This document shows, piece by piece, positions 41,674-51,236 of a DNA stretch of 54,911 nt. The stretch is taken from positions 1-54,911 of the forward strand of contig NZ_FCNY02000033.1 in NCBI RefSeq assembly GCF_001544575.2, written 5' to 3'. The notes below the pieces were generated by a model, which saw nothing but the letters and a program-made list of their open reading frames with translations, made no database searches and was not told where the DNA came from. The stretch is from Caballeronia cordobensis (GTDB lineage: Bacteria > Pseudomonadota > Gammaproteobacteria > Burkholderiales > Burkholderiaceae). The stretch's first letter is position 1; each line of letters opens with the position of its first letter. The position numbers and the translations under genes are program-made.

Positions 41674-42756
41674 ATGGACGACGATCTCAATTCAAGACTC
41701 AAACCGCTGCGCGAGCGCATCGACGTGCTCGACGCGCAACTCATCGCGCTGCTGAATCAGCGTGCTTCCGTCGCGCTCGAAGTCGGCGAGGTGAAGAAGC
41801 ATTTCAACGCGCCGGTGTTCCGTCCCGAGCGCGAGATGCAGGTCATCGCGCGGCTGCAGGAGATGAGCGAAGGACCACTCGCCGACGAACACATCGCGTC
41901 GATCTGGCGCGAGATCATGGCCGCGAGCCGCGCGCTCGAACAGACCATTCGCGCGGCCTTCCTCGGGCCGGTCGGCACGTACAGCGAGCAGGCGATGTTC
42001 GAATACTTCGGACATTCGATCGAAGGGCTGCCGTGTCCGTCCATCGACGAAGTGTTCCGTTCGGTCGAAGCGGGCGCGGCGCAGTACGGTGTCGTGCCGG
42101 TCGAGAATTCGGCGGAAGGGGCGGTGTCGCGCACGCTCGATCTGCTGCTGCAGACGTCGCTTCTGATTGGCGGCGAGCTCGCATTGCCCATCCATCACAA
42201 TCTGCTGACGGCGTCCGGCGCGCTCGATGGCGTCAAGCGCGTGTGCGCGCATCCGCAGGCACTTGCGCAGTGTCAGCGCTGGCTGACGGCGAACGCGCCG
42301 CATCTGGAGCGCCAGGCCGTGTCGAGCAATGCCGAAGCGGCGCGCATGGCGGTGAACGATCCGACCGTCGCGGCCATCGCGGGCGATCGCGCCGCGACGC
42401 ACTACGGCCTCGGCATCGTGTTCTCGCAGATTCAGGACGACCCGCACAATCGCACGCGCTTCGTGATCGTCGGCAAGCAGCCGACCGATTCGAGCGGCCA
42501 CGACCAGACTTCGCTCATCGTGTCGGTGACGAACGAAGCGGGCGCGGTGTTCAAGCTGCTGGAGCCGCTCGCGAAGCACGGCGTCTCGATGACGCGCTTC
42601 GAGTCGCGTCCGGCGCGCTCGGGCGCGTGGGAGTACTACTTTTATATCGACATCGAAGGGCATCGCGACGATTCCTCGGTTGCCGCCGCCCTCGAAGAAC
42701 TCGGGCGCAAGGCCGCGTTCCTGAAGATTCTCGGTTCGTATCCGCGGGCGCGTTGA
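41674..42756 (+). CDS. pheA: Chorismate mutase/prephenate dehydratase
   Basis: Bifunctional P-protein of 360 residues for phenylalanine synthesis. An AroQ chorismate mutase domain (about 1–85, LRERIDVLDAQLIALLNQRA) precedes the dehydratase domain (FLGPVGTYSEQA, VPVENSAEGAVSRTLD). The C-terminal ACT domain (about 278–360) carries ESRPARSGAWEYYFYIDIEG, the phenylalanine feedback site. The ATG is preferred over an upstream TTG at 41644. Confidence 0.97.
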   Translation: MDDDLNSRLKPLRERIDVLDAQLIALLNQRASVALEVGEVKKHFNAPVFRPEREMQVIARLQEMSEGPLADEHIASIWREIMAASRALEQTIRAAFLGPVGTYSEQAMFEYFGHSIEGLPCPSIDEVFRSVEAGAAQYGVVPVENSAEGAVSRTLDLLLQTSLLIGGELALPIHHNLLTASGALDGVKRVCAHPQALAQCQRWLTANAPHLERQAVSSNAEAARMAVNDPTVAAIAGDRAATHYGLGIVFSQIQDDPHNRTRFVIVGKQPTDSSGHDQTSLIVSVTNEAGAVFKLLEPLAKHGVSMTRFESRPARSGAWEYYFYIDIEGHRDDSSVAAALEELGRKAAFLKILGSYPRAR

Positions 42757-42790
42757 GCGGCCGTTTCGTTTTCAGCTTCAGGCCGCATCG

Positions 42791-43711
42791 ATGTTCTCTT
42801 TCAACAAACTGGTTATCTTCGGCGTCGGCCTGATCGGCGGGTCGCTCGCGCGGGCGCTGCGTGAGCGCGCGGGGCTTGGCGGCCGCGTCGTCGGCGTCGG
42901 CCGCTCGGCGGCGTCGGTTGCGCGCGCCATCGAACTCGGCGTGATCGACGAAGCCGCCGCGCTCGGCGACGACACCGGGCTCGCTGGCGCGCTCGCGGGC
43001 GCGGACGTGGTGCTGCTTGCCGCGCCGGTCGCGCAGACCGAGCCGCTGCTCGCGCGCATCGCCCCTTTTCTCGATGCGCGCACGATCGTCACCGACGCCG
43101 GCAGCACGAAGAGCGACGTCGTCGCGGCGGCGCGGCGCGCGCTCGGTGCGCGCGTCGCGCAGTTCGTGCCGGGCCATCCGATCGCCGGGCGCGAGTCGAG
43201 CGGCGTCGATGCGGCGCTGCCGGAGCTTTACGTCGATCGCAATGTGGTGTTGTGTCCGCTGCCCGAAAACGCGGCAGACGACGTGGAGCGTATCGCCTCG
43301 ATGTGGCGTGCAACGGGCGCCTGCGTGCGTCAGATGAGCGAGGCGCAGCACGATCGCGTGTTCGCGTCGGTCAGTCATTTGCCGCATGTGCTGTCGTTCG
43401 CGCTCGTCGACCAGATTCTCGACACGCCCGATGCCGAGCTGAAGTTTTCATTTGCCGCGGGCGGGTTTCGCGATTTCACGCGCATCGCGGCCTCGAGCCC
43501 GGAAATGTGGCGCGATATCTGTCTCGCGAACCGCGCCGCGCTGCTCGCCGAACTCGATGATTACACCGCCGTGCTTGCGCGCTTTCGCGCGGCGATCGAA
43601 GCATCGGATGGCGCAGCGCTCGAAGCCGCGTTCGCGCGCTCGCGCGTGGCGCGCAAGGAATGGCAGGAACGCGGGGGCATCAAGCCCTCCGGCGACGTCG
43701 CCGCGAAATAA
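42791..43711 (+). CDS. tyrA: Prephenate dehydrogenase family protein
   Basis: Oxidative step to tyrosine, 306 residues, monofunctional. The NAD site GVGLIGGSLARALRE is near the N-terminus, and the catalytic His lies in FVPGHPIAGRESSG. A second conserved stretch SHLPHVLSFALV is present, and there is no ACT domain. It is in-line between pheA (34 nt) and aroA (12 nt), so it belongs to the aromatic operon. Arogenate versus prephenate specificity cannot be read. Confidence 0.94.
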   Translation: MFSFNKLVIFGVGLIGGSLARALRERAGLGGRVVGVGRSAASVARAIELGVIDEAAALGDDTGLAGALAGADVVLLAAPVAQTEPLLARIAPFLDARTIVTDAGSTKSDVVAAARRALGARVAQFVPGHPIAGRESSGVDAALPELYVDRNVVLCPLPENAADDVERIASMWRATGACVRQMSEAQHDRVFASVSHLPHVLSFALVDQILDTPDAELKFSFAAGGFRDFTRIAASSPEMWRDICLANRAALLAELDDYTAVLARFRAAIEASDGAALEAAFARSRVARKEWQERGGIKPSGDVAAK

Positions 43712-43723
43712 GGAAAGAACACT

Positions 43724-45028
43724 ATGGAACATCTCGACCTCGGACCTTTTTCCCGCGCGTCCGGTACGGTGCGCTTGCCCGGCTCGAAGAGCATCTCGAA
43801 CCGCGTGCTGCTGCTCGCGGCTTTATCGAAGGGCGAAACGTCAATCACCAATCTGCTCGATTCCGACGACACCCGCGTCATGCTCGCGGCGCTCGGGAAT
43901 CTCGGCGTCGAGGTGCGTGAAGACGGCGAACGCGTGATCGTTGGCGGCACGGGCGGCGCGTTTCCGTCGAAATCGGCGGAGCTGTTTCTCGGCAACGCAG
44001 GCACGGCGGTGCGTCCGCTGACCGCGGCGCTCGCGGTGAACGGCGGCGAATATCGCGTGCACGGCGTGCCGCGCATGCACGAGCGGCCGATTGGCGATCT
44101 CGTGGACGGATTGCGGCAGATCGGCGCGAGCATCGATTACGAACTGAACGACGGCTATCCGCCGCTCAGGATTCACCCGGCGAAGATCGCCATCGACAAG
44201 CCCATTCGCGTGCGCGGCGACGTGTCGAGCCAGTTTCTGACCGCGCTTCTGATGAGCCTGCCGGTGATCGAAGGCCGCACTGCTCCGGTCACGGTCGAGG
44301 TCGAGGGCGAGCTGATCTCGAAGCCGTACATCGACATCACCATTCGGTTGATGGAGCGCTTCGGCGTGACGGTCGAGCGCGACGGCTGGGCGCGCTTCAC
44401 GGTCGCGGCGGGCGCGAGCTACACGTCGCCGGGCGCGATCATGGTGGAAGGCGATGCGTCGTCGGCGTCGTACTTTCTCGCGGCGGGCGCGATCGGCCAC
44501 GGGCCGGTGCGCGTGGAAGGCGTCGGGCGCGCGAGCATCCAGGGCGACGTCGGTTTTGCCGACGCGCTCAATCGCATGGGCGCGAACGTGATGATGGGCG
44601 AGGACTGGATCGAAGTGCGCGGCGTGGAGTCCGACGACGGCAAGCTCGCGCCCATCGACATGGATTTCAACCTGATTCCCGATGCCGCGATGACGATCGC
44701 CGTGGCCGCGCTCTTTGCCAGCGGCACGACCACGCTCCGTAACATCGCGAGCTGGCGCGTGAAGGAAACCGACCGCATCGCCGCGATGGCGACCGAACTG
44801 CGCAAGGTCGGCGCGACGGTCGAAGAGGGCGCCGACTATCTCGTCGTCACGCCGCCGGCGCAGCTCACGCCGAACGCCGCCATCGACACCTACGACGATC
44901 ACCGCATGGCGATGTGCTTTTCGCTCGTGAGCCTCGGGCAAGTGCCGGTGCGCATCAATGATCCGAAGTGCGTGAACAAGACGTTTCCGGACTACTTCGA
45001 GCGCTTTGCCACGCTCGTGAAGGCCTGA
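43724..45028 (+). CDS. aroA: 3-phosphoshikimate 1-carboxyvinyltransferase (EPSP synthase)
   Basis: Sixth step of the shikimate pathway. The 434-residue protein has the phosphoenolpyruvate/shikimate-binding LPGSKSISNR (early Lys/Ser/Arg), LGNAGTAVRPLTAAL, and the later NIASWRVKETDRIAAMATEL and DDHRMAMCFSL motifs. These are typical of a class I enzyme (the GNAGTAVRPLTAAL form is associated with glyphosate sensitivity; inference from family). It follows tyrA by 12 nt and precedes cmk by 61 nt. Confidence 0.97.
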   Translation: MEHLDLGPFSRASGTVRLPGSKSISNRVLLLAALSKGETSITNLLDSDDTRVMLAALGNLGVEVREDGERVIVGGTGGAFPSKSAELFLGNAGTAVRPLTAALAVNGGEYRVHGVPRMHERPIGDLVDGLRQIGASIDYELNDGYPPLRIHPAKIAIDKPIRVRGDVSSQFLTALLMSLPVIEGRTAPVTVEVEGELISKPYIDITIRLMERFGVTVERDGWARFTVAAGASYTSPGAIMVEGDASSASYFLAAGAIGHGPVRVEGVGRASIQGDVGFADALNRMGANVMMGEDWIEVRGVESDDGKLAPIDMDFNLIPDAAMTIAVAALFASGTTTLRNIASWRVKETDRIAAMATELRKVGATVEEGADYLVVTPPAQLTPNAAIDTYDDHRMAMCFSLVSLGQVPVRINDPKCVNKTFPDYFERFATLVKA

Positions 45029-45089
45029 CGTGAAACGCGATGCCATCGACTTCAACAACCGTAATAACGGGCCAGAACGCCCGGACTCA

Positions 45090-45770
45090 ATGAAACCGAC
45101 CCGTCCATTCGACCCCACTCCAGTGATCACCATCGACGGGCCGACGGCGTCGGGCAAGGGCACCGTCGCGGCGATCGTCGCGGCGTCGCTCGGCTTCCAT
45201 CTGCTCGACAGCGGCGCGCTCTACCGGCTCGCGGCGCTGGCCAGTATCCGCTACGACGTGGCGAACGACGACGCAGCCGGCCTTGCAAAACTCATCGAGG
45301 CGCTCCATATCACCTTCCGCGAAGGATGCGCGCAGCTCGACGGCGTCGATGTTTCCGGTGAAATCCGCCAGGAACAGGTGGGCAACCGCGCCTCCGCGAT
45401 CGCCGTGCATCCGGCAGTGCGTCAGGCGCTCGTCGCGCGCCAGCGGGCCTTTCGCAAGCGCCCCGGCCTCGTCGCCGACGGCCGCGACATGGGCACCGTC
45501 ATCTTCCCCGACGCCACGCTGAAGGTCTTTCTGACCGCGAGCGTCGAGGCGCGCGCCGCCAGACGGTATAAGCAATTGATGCAAAAAGGTTTTTCTGCTA
45601 ATATGGATGACTTGCTGCGAGATTTGCGTGCGCGCGACGACCGGGACATGAACCGGAGCGCCGCGCCCCTCAAGCCCGCGGCAGACGCGAAGACGCTGGA
45701 CACCTCCGGTTTGTCGATCGATCAAGCGGTCGAACAGATCATCGGCTGGTACAGCGAGGTTCGCGTGTAG
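45090..45770 (+). CDS. cmk: Cytidylate kinase
   Basis: Phosphorylates CMP and dCMP. The P-loop is ITIDGPTASGKGT, with Arg-rich substrate loops (VADGRDMGTVIFPDA) and the LID segment ARAARRYKQL. From this ATG the product is 226 residues, the usual length; a GTG at 45030 would add 20 atypical residues. cmk–rpsA is a conserved pair. Confidence 0.95.
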   Translation: MKPTRPFDPTPVITIDGPTASGKGTVAAIVAASLGFHLLDSGALYRLAALASIRYDVANDDAAGLAKLIEALHITFREGCAQLDGVDVSGEIRQEQVGNRASAIAVHPAVRQALVARQRAFRKRPGLVADGRDMGTVIFPDATLKVFLTASVEARAARRYKQLMQKGFSANMDDLLRDLRARDDRDMNRSAAPLKPAADAKTLDTSGLSIDQAVEQIIGWYSEVRV

Positions 45771-45844
45771 GGCGTTTGTGTAGTGAAGTAAGGTGCTCTG
45801 CCGGGAGGCAGGGCGTGTGTTAAACCTCTTAACCCCGTATGGCG

Positions 45845-45883
45845 TTGCGCCTCACCGGTCTCAATACCGAGACCACCGCGCAA
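45845..45883 (+). promoter_or_regulatory. rpsA: Structured leader of rpsA
   Basis: Two-stage stem: TTGCGC (45845–45850) pairs with GCGCAA (45878–45883), and inside it GGTCTC pairs with GAGACC around an AATACC loop. It ends 23 nt before the ATG, and no Shine–Dalgarno sequence is present. This resembles the structured, weak-SD leaders through which protein S1 controls its own translation in other proteobacteria. Confidence 0.55.
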
Positions 45884-45906
45884 AGGCCGTGCAAATATCG
45901 ATTTTT

Positions 45907-47619
45907 ATGTCCGACCTGCAAACCTCCACCCCGAATACCGAATCCTTTGCGGCTCTGTTCGAAGAGTCGCTGACCAAGCAGGACATGCGCGCCGGCGAAG
46001 TGATCTCCGCCGAAGTCGTGCGTGTCGACCACAACTTCGTGGTCGTCAACGCTGGTCTCAAGTCCGAAGCCTATATTCCGCTCGAAGAATTCCTGAACGA
46101 CGCGGGTGAAGTGGAAGTGCAGGCGGGCGACTTCGTTTCCGTCGCGATCGACGCGCTGGAAAACGGCTATGGCGACACCATCCTGTCGCGGGACAAGGCG
46201 AAGCGCCTCGCTTCGTGGCTGTCGCTGGAAAAGGCGCTGGACAACAACGAACTCGTGACCGGCACGATCACCGGCAAGGTCAAGGGCGGCATGACCGTGA
46301 TGGTCAACGGCATCCGCGCGTTCCTGCCGGGTTCGCTCGTCGACACGCGTCCGGTCAAGGACACGACGCCGTACGAAGGCAAGACGCTCGAATTCCGCGT
46401 CATCAAGCTCGACCGCAAGCGTAACAACGTGGTGCTGTCGCGCCGCGCCGTGATCGAAGCGACGCAGGGCGAAGAGCGCGCGAAGCTGCTCGAGACGCTG
46501 AAGGAAGGCGCGATCGTCGAAGGCGTGGTCAAGAACATCACCGACTACGGCGCGTTCGTGGACCTCGGCGGCATCGACGGCCTGCTGCACATCACCGACA
46601 TCGCATGGCGCCGCGTGCGTCACCCGTCGGAAGTGCTGTCGGTCGGCCAGGAAGTCACCGCCAAGATCCTCAAGTTCGACCAAGAGAAGAACCGCGTTTC
46701 GCTCGGCATCAAGCAACTGGGCGACGATCCGTGGGAAGGCATCTCGCGCCGTTACCCGTCGGGCACGCGCCTGTTCGGCAAGGTCACGAACATCACCGAC
46801 TACGGCGCATTCGTCGAAGTGGAATCGGGCATCGAAGGCCTCGTCCACGTGTCGGAAATGGACTGGACCAACAAGAACGTTGCTCCGTCGAAGGTTGTTC
46901 AGCTCGGTGACGAAGTCGAAGTCATGGTTCTCGAAATCGACGAAGACCGCCGCCGTATCTCCCTCGGCATGAAGCAGTGCAAGCCGAATCCGTGGGATGA
47001 CTTCAGCCGCAACTTCAAGAAGGGCGACAAGATCAGCGGCGCCATCAAGTCGATCACCGACTTCGGCGTGTTCATCGGTCTGCCTGGCGGCATCGACGGT
47101 CTGGTTCACCTGTCGGACCTGTCGTGGTCGGAAACCGGCGAAGAAGCCGTCCGCAAGTACAAGAAGGGCGACGAAGTCGAAGCCGTGGTTCTGGGCATCG
47201 ACGTCGAGAAGGAACGCATTTCGCTCGGCATCAAGCAGCTCGAAGGCGATCCGTTCAACAACTTCGTCGCGATCAACGACAAGGGCGCTATCGTCGACGG
47301 CGTCGTGAAGTCGGTGGACCCGAAGGGTGCCGTCGTCGCGCTGAACGCGGACGTCGAAGGCTACCTGCGTGCTTCGGAAATCGCGCAAGACCGCGTGGAA
47401 GATGCGCGCAATGTGCTGAAGGAAGGCGACAAGGTCAACGCGATGATCATCAACATCGATCGCAAGTCGCGTGGCATCAACCTGTCGATCAAGGCGAAGG
47501 ATTCGGCCGAACAGCAGGAAGCCATGCGCAGCCTGCAGGGCGACTCGAACGCCGCCGCGACGGGCACGACCAACCTCGGCGCGCTGCTCAAGGCCAAGCT
47601 CGACGGCCAGAACAGCTAA
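45907..47619 (+). CDS. rpsA: 30S ribosomal protein S1
   Basis: mRNA-binding protein of the small subunit, 570 residues with six S1 RNA-binding repeats. The last four show the repeated GxVxxITDYGAFVDL and GLVHVSEM patterns (for example at VKNITDYGAFVDLGGIDGLLHITDI). The first two are divergent, ribosome-binding repeats. It sits between cmk and ihfB, as in most gamma- and betaproteobacteria. Confidence 0.98.
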   Translation: MSDLQTSTPNTESFAALFEESLTKQDMRAGEVISAEVVRVDHNFVVVNAGLKSEAYIPLEEFLNDAGEVEVQAGDFVSVAIDALENGYGDTILSRDKAKRLASWLSLEKALDNNELVTGTITGKVKGGMTVMVNGIRAFLPGSLVDTRPVKDTTPYEGKTLEFRVIKLDRKRNNVVLSRRAVIEATQGEERAKLLETLKEGAIVEGVVKNITDYGAFVDLGGIDGLLHITDIAWRRVRHPSEVLSVGQEVTAKILKFDQEKNRVSLGIKQLGDDPWEGISRRYPSGTRLFGKVTNITDYGAFVEVESGIEGLVHVSEMDWTNKNVAPSKVVQLGDEVEVMVLEIDEDRRRISLGMKQCKPNPWDDFSRNFKKGDKISGAIKSITDFGVFIGLPGGIDGLVHLSDLSWSETGEEAVRKYKKGDEVEAVVLGIDVEKERISLGIKQLEGDPFNNFVAINDKGAIVDGVVKSVDPKGAVVALNADVEGYLRASEIAQDRVEDARNVLKEGDKVNAMIINIDRKSRGINLSIKAKDSAEQQEAMRSLQGDSNAAATGTTNLGALLKAKLDGQNS

Positions 47620-47642
47620 GCCTTTAACGGCACTGCTGCAGA

Positions 47643-47972
47643 ATGACCAAAAGTGAATTGGTCGCCCAGTTGGCGTCGCGATTTCCGCAACTTGTCCTCA
47701 AGGATGCGGATTTCGCGGTGAAGACGATGCTCGATGCGATGTCGGAGGCCCTGGCCAACGGTCATCGTATCGAGATTCGCGGCTTCGGCAGCTTTGGGCT
47801 CAATCGTCGTCCGTCGCGCGTCGGGCGTAATCCCAAGTCGGGCGAGAAAGTGCTGGTGCCGGAGAAATTCGTGCCGCACTTCAAGCCGGGCAAGGAATTG
47901 CGCGAACGCGTCGACGGCCGCGCGGGCGAGCCGCTCAAAGCTTCGAATGACGACGATGCGGACGATCTCTGA
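47643..47972 (+). CDS. ihfB: Integration host factor beta subunit
   Basis: DNA-bending protein of 109 residues that pairs with IhfA. The HU/IHF signature GFGSFGLNRRPSRVGRNPKSGEKVLVP contains the Pro that intercalates into DNA. It carries a 15-residue acidic tail after the fold (ASNDDDADDL). The start is 23 nt downstream of rpsA. Confidence 0.96.
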   Translation: MTKSELVAQLASRFPQLVLKDADFAVKTMLDAMSEALANGHRIEIRGFGSFGLNRRPSRVGRNPKSGEKVLVPEKFVPHFKPGKELRERVDGRAGEPLKASNDDDADDL

Positions 47973-48037
47973 TCGGCGCATCGCTACCGAAGAGATGTTT
48001 CGGTTCGCGGCGTCCGGCCACGAGGCAATCGACCAGG

Positions 48038-48063
48038 AAAGCACCCCTCGGGGTGCTTTTTTT
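48038..48063 (+). terminator. Terminator after ihfB
   Basis: AAAGCACCCC/GGGGTGCTTT stem with a 2-nt loop and a run of T's extending to 48063. Confidence 0.9.
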
Positions 48064-48242
48064 ATGCGCATCGCGCGGGCGGGCACGGGTGCGCGACTTG
48101 CTTAAAACGCTGCGGGAAGCAGGCGGGTGTCTGCGCCCATGAGCATCAATTACAATACCGGTCACTTTGACCTGGGTGTTCGACCGCGCAGGCCGGCTGG
48201 AATGGCTTGGCCTCTGGTGCAACCGCTCTTGCGAGACCGTAC

Positions 48243-48536
48243 ATGAAATTCCTCGTCTGGCTGATCCGCGTTCTGGTTTTCGTGCTGCTCCTGGTGCTGG
48301 CGCTCGCCAACACCCAGACCGCGACACTGAACTTCCTCGCAGGCTATGCCTGGACCGCGCCGCTGATCCTGATCGGTCTTGCGTTTTTCGTCGTGGGATT
48401 GCTGGCGGGTCTCGTGTCCGGCCTGCCCGCGAAGCTGCGCCTGCGCATGGAAAACGGCCGTCTGAAGCGCGAACTGCGCGTTGCGCGCGAAACGCCGGTC
48501 GTGAAAGAAGAGCCGCCGATGCCGCCGCTCATCTGA
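48243..48536 (+). CDS. lapA: Lipopolysaccharide assembly protein A (DUF1049)
   Basis: Small inner-membrane protein of 97 residues with two hydrophobic helices (VWLIRVLVFVLLLVLALAN and APLILIGLAFFVVGLLAGLV) and a basic cytoplasmic tail. With LapB it regulates LpxC turnover, and hence lipopolysaccharide synthesis. The ATG at 48243 is preferred over one 36 nt upstream. Confidence 0.93.
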   Translation: MKFLVWLIRVLVFVLLLVLALANTQTATLNFLAGYAWTAPLILIGLAFFVVGLLAGLVSGLPAKLRLRMENGRLKRELRVARETPVVKEEPPMPPLI

Positions 48537-48578
48537 CGCGGCGTCAGAGCGGACACCCAACAATCAACGACTAATCGC

Positions 48579-49754
48579 ATGGATCTAGACTTCTGGTGGC
48601 TGCTCGTCATTCCCGTCGCGTTCGCGCTGGGGTGGATGACGTCCCGCTATGACCTGAAAACGCTGCTGTCCGAGAATGCGAACCTGCCGCGCTCGTACTT
48701 TCGCGGCCTCAATTTTCTGCTCAACGAGCAACACGACAAGGCGATCGATGCGTTCATCGAGGTCGCCAAGCTCGATCCCGAGACCATCGAACTCCACTTC
48801 GCGCTCGGCAACCTGTTCCGCCGTCGCGGTGAGACCGATCGCGCCATCCGCGTGCATCAAAATTTGCTGAGCCGCGCCGATTTGCCGGTCGCCGAGCGCG
48901 ACCACGCGCTGTATGAACTCGGACAGGACTTCCTGAAGGCGGGCTTGCTCGATCGCGCGGAGGAAACGTTCAAGTCGCTGGACGCGGGCGAATATTCGCT
49001 CGGCGCGCAGCGTGCGCTTTTGACCATCTATGAAATCGAGAAGGATTGGCCCAAGTCGATCACGACGGCCGAGCAGATCGAAAAGATGGGTGCGCCGTCG
49101 CTGCACATGGAAATCGCGCATTTCCATTGCGAACTCGCGCAGGAAGCGTTGCAGCGCAAGAATCCCGATGGCGCGCGCGCTGAACTGAAGCTCGCGCTGG
49201 CGTCGAACCCGGACAACGTGCGCGCGACGATTCTCGCGGGCGACGTCGAAGCCGCCGCGGGCAATGTCGAAGCCGCGATTGCGAACTGGAAGCGTGTCGA
49301 GGAGCAGAACGAAGCGTACCTGCCGCTCGTGGCCGAAAAGTTGATGAAGGCGTACGCCGCGCTCGGACGCAAGGAAGAGGGCGTCGCGCTGCTGACCGAT
49401 TACACGAGCCGCTATCCGTCCAACGATCTGCTGGATGTCGCCTACAAGCACGTGCAGGAATTGCGCGGGCTGGAGGCGGCGCACGCGCTCGCGCGTCAGC
49501 AGATGCAGAGCGCGCCGAACCTCGCGGGAATGACGCGCCTGCTCGAAGCCCAGGAAGCGACGGCCGAGGAGCCGCGCCGGGGCGAGCTGGAACTGATGCG
49601 CAATCTGGTGAAACAGCGCACCAAGAATCTGCCACGCTATACCTGTCAAACCTGCGGATTCCGCGCGCGACTATTCTATTGGCAATGTCCCGGCTGCAGC
49701 GGCTGGGAGACGTACGCGCCGCGCCGCGTCGAGCCGATCACGAGTTCGGCCTGA
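48579..49754 (+). CDS. lapB: Lipopolysaccharide assembly protein B
   Basis: Cytoplasmic TPR protein anchored by one N-terminal helix (WWLLVIPVAFALGWMTSR), 391 residues. It brings LpxC to the FtsH protease. Several TPR units start at NFLLNEQHDKAIDAFIEVAKLDP. The C-terminal rubredoxin-like zinc motif has Cys356, Cys359, Cys370 and Cys373 (TCQTC and QCPGC). lapA lies 42 nt upstream. Confidence 0.95.
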   Translation: MDLDFWWLLVIPVAFALGWMTSRYDLKTLLSENANLPRSYFRGLNFLLNEQHDKAIDAFIEVAKLDPETIELHFALGNLFRRRGETDRAIRVHQNLLSRADLPVAERDHALYELGQDFLKAGLLDRAEETFKSLDAGEYSLGAQRALLTIYEIEKDWPKSITTAEQIEKMGAPSLHMEIAHFHCELAQEALQRKNPDGARAELKLALASNPDNVRATILAGDVEAAAGNVEAAIANWKRVEEQNEAYLPLVAEKLMKAYAALGRKEEGVALLTDYTSRYPSNDLLDVAYKHVQELRGLEAAHALARQQMQSAPNLAGMTRLLEAQEATAEEPRRGELELMRNLVKQRTKNLPRYTCQTCGFRARLFYWQCPGCSGWETYAPRRVEPITSSA

Positions 49755-49835
49755 CCGGCACGCGGCGAGCATGAGTTCAGGCGGCGCGCGAGCGCCGCTT
49801 CCGCCACCGGCATTTCAAATACCTCCGGAAAGCGT

Positions 49836-51236
49836 ATGAAAGTAACCATCGTCGGCACGGGTTACGTCGGTCTTGTGACCGGCGCGTGCCTTGCCGAAAT
49901 CGGCAATGACGTGTTTTGCGTGGACGTCGATCCGCGCAAGATCGAAATTCTCAACAATGGCGGCGTGCCCATCCACGAGCCGGGCCTTCAGGAAATGCTG
50001 AGGCGCACGCGCGCGGCAGGCCGCATCCAGTTCTCGACCGACGTCAAGGCGAGCGTCGAGCACGGCGACATTCAATTCATCGCGGTGGGCACGCCGCCCG
50101 ACGAAGACGGCTCCGCCGACCTGCAATACGTGCTCGCGGCGGCGCGCAACATCGGCAAGTATTCGAACGGCTTCAAGGTGATCGTCGATAAATCGACGGT
50201 GCCGGTCGGCACGGCGCAGCAGGTGAAAAACGTCGTCGAGGAAGAACTGAAGGCGCGCGGGCTCGGATCGGAGTCGCACGGTTTCTCGGTCGTGTCGAAC
50301 CCGGAGTTCCTGAAGGAAGGCGCGGCGGTGGACGACTTCATGCGCCCGGACCGCATTGTCATCGGCATCGACGACGACCACGCGGGCAACCGCGCGCGCG
50401 AGAAGATGAAGCGCCTCTACGTGCCGTTCAACCGCAATCACGAGCGCACGCTGTACATGGACGTGCGCTCCGCCGAATTCACGAAGTACGCGGCCAACGC
50501 GATGCTCGCCACCCGCATCTCGTTCATGAACGATCTGTCGAATCTGGCCGATACGGTCGGCGCGGATATCGAGTCGGTGCGTCGCGGGATCGGCTCGGAC
50601 CCGCGCATCGGCTATCACTTCCTCTATGCGGGCTGCGGCTACGGCGGTTCGTGCTTCCCGAAGGACGTGCAGGCGCTCGCGCAGACTGCCCGCGAAAACG
50701 GCCACACGCTGCGCGTGCTCGAAGCGGTCGAAGCGGTGAATCGCGATCAGAAGGACGTGCTCGTCAACAAGATCGTGAAGCGCATGGGCGAAGACCTGCG
50801 CGGGCGCACCTTCGCCGTGTGGGGCCTCGCGTTCAAGCCCAACACCGACGACATGCGCGAGGCATCGAGCCGGCGCATCATCGAGGCGCTGCTTGCGCGC
50901 GGCGCCACCGTGCGCGGATACGATCCGGTCGCGATGCAGGAAGCCGAACGCGTGCTGGCGCTCGATCTGGCGGAGCGGCCCGAGGACATGAAGCGCCTGC
51001 ATCTGGTCGGCACGCAGCACGAAGCGCTGCGGGGCGCGGATGCGCTCATCATCGTGACCGAATGGAAGGAGTTCAAGAGCCCGGATTTCGGGTACTTGAA
51101 GAGCGCGCTGAAGACGCCGGTGGTCTTCGATGGCCGCAATCTGTACGAACCGGAATCGATGGCCGAAATGGGCATCGACTATTACGCAATAGGACGTCCC
51201 CATGTCGAACTCGACCGCAACGGAAGTAACAACTAA
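49836..51236 (+). CDS. ugd: UDP-glucose 6-dehydrogenase
   Basis: Two-fold NAD-dependent oxidation of UDP-glucose to UDP-glucuronate, a precursor for capsule and for 4-amino-arabinose on lipid A. The 466-residue protein has the cofactor motif VGTGYVGLVTGACLAE, the conserved KSTVPVGT and SNPEFLKEGAAV segments and the catalytic Cys in YGGSCFPKDVQAL. It overlaps hldA by 35 nt, so it belongs to the lipopolysaccharide operon. Confidence 0.96.
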   Translation: MKVTIVGTGYVGLVTGACLAEIGNDVFCVDVDPRKIEILNNGGVPIHEPGLQEMLRRTRAAGRIQFSTDVKASVEHGDIQFIAVGTPPDEDGSADLQYVLAAARNIGKYSNGFKVIVDKSTVPVGTAQQVKNVVEEELKARGLGSESHGFSVVSNPEFLKEGAAVDDFMRPDRIVIGIDDDHAGNRAREKMKRLYVPFNRNHERTLYMDVRSAEFTKYAANAMLATRISFMNDLSNLADTVGADIESVRRGIGSDPRIGYHFLYAGCGYGGSCFPKDVQALAQTARENGHTLRVLEAVEAVNRDQKDVLVNKIVKRMGEDLRGRTFAVWGLAFKPNTDDMREASSRRIIEALLARGATVRGYDPVAMQEAERVLALDLAERPEDMKRLHLVGTQHEALRGADALIIVTEWKEFKSPDFGYLKSALKTPVVFDGRNLYEPESMAEMGIDYYAIGRPHVELDRNGSNN

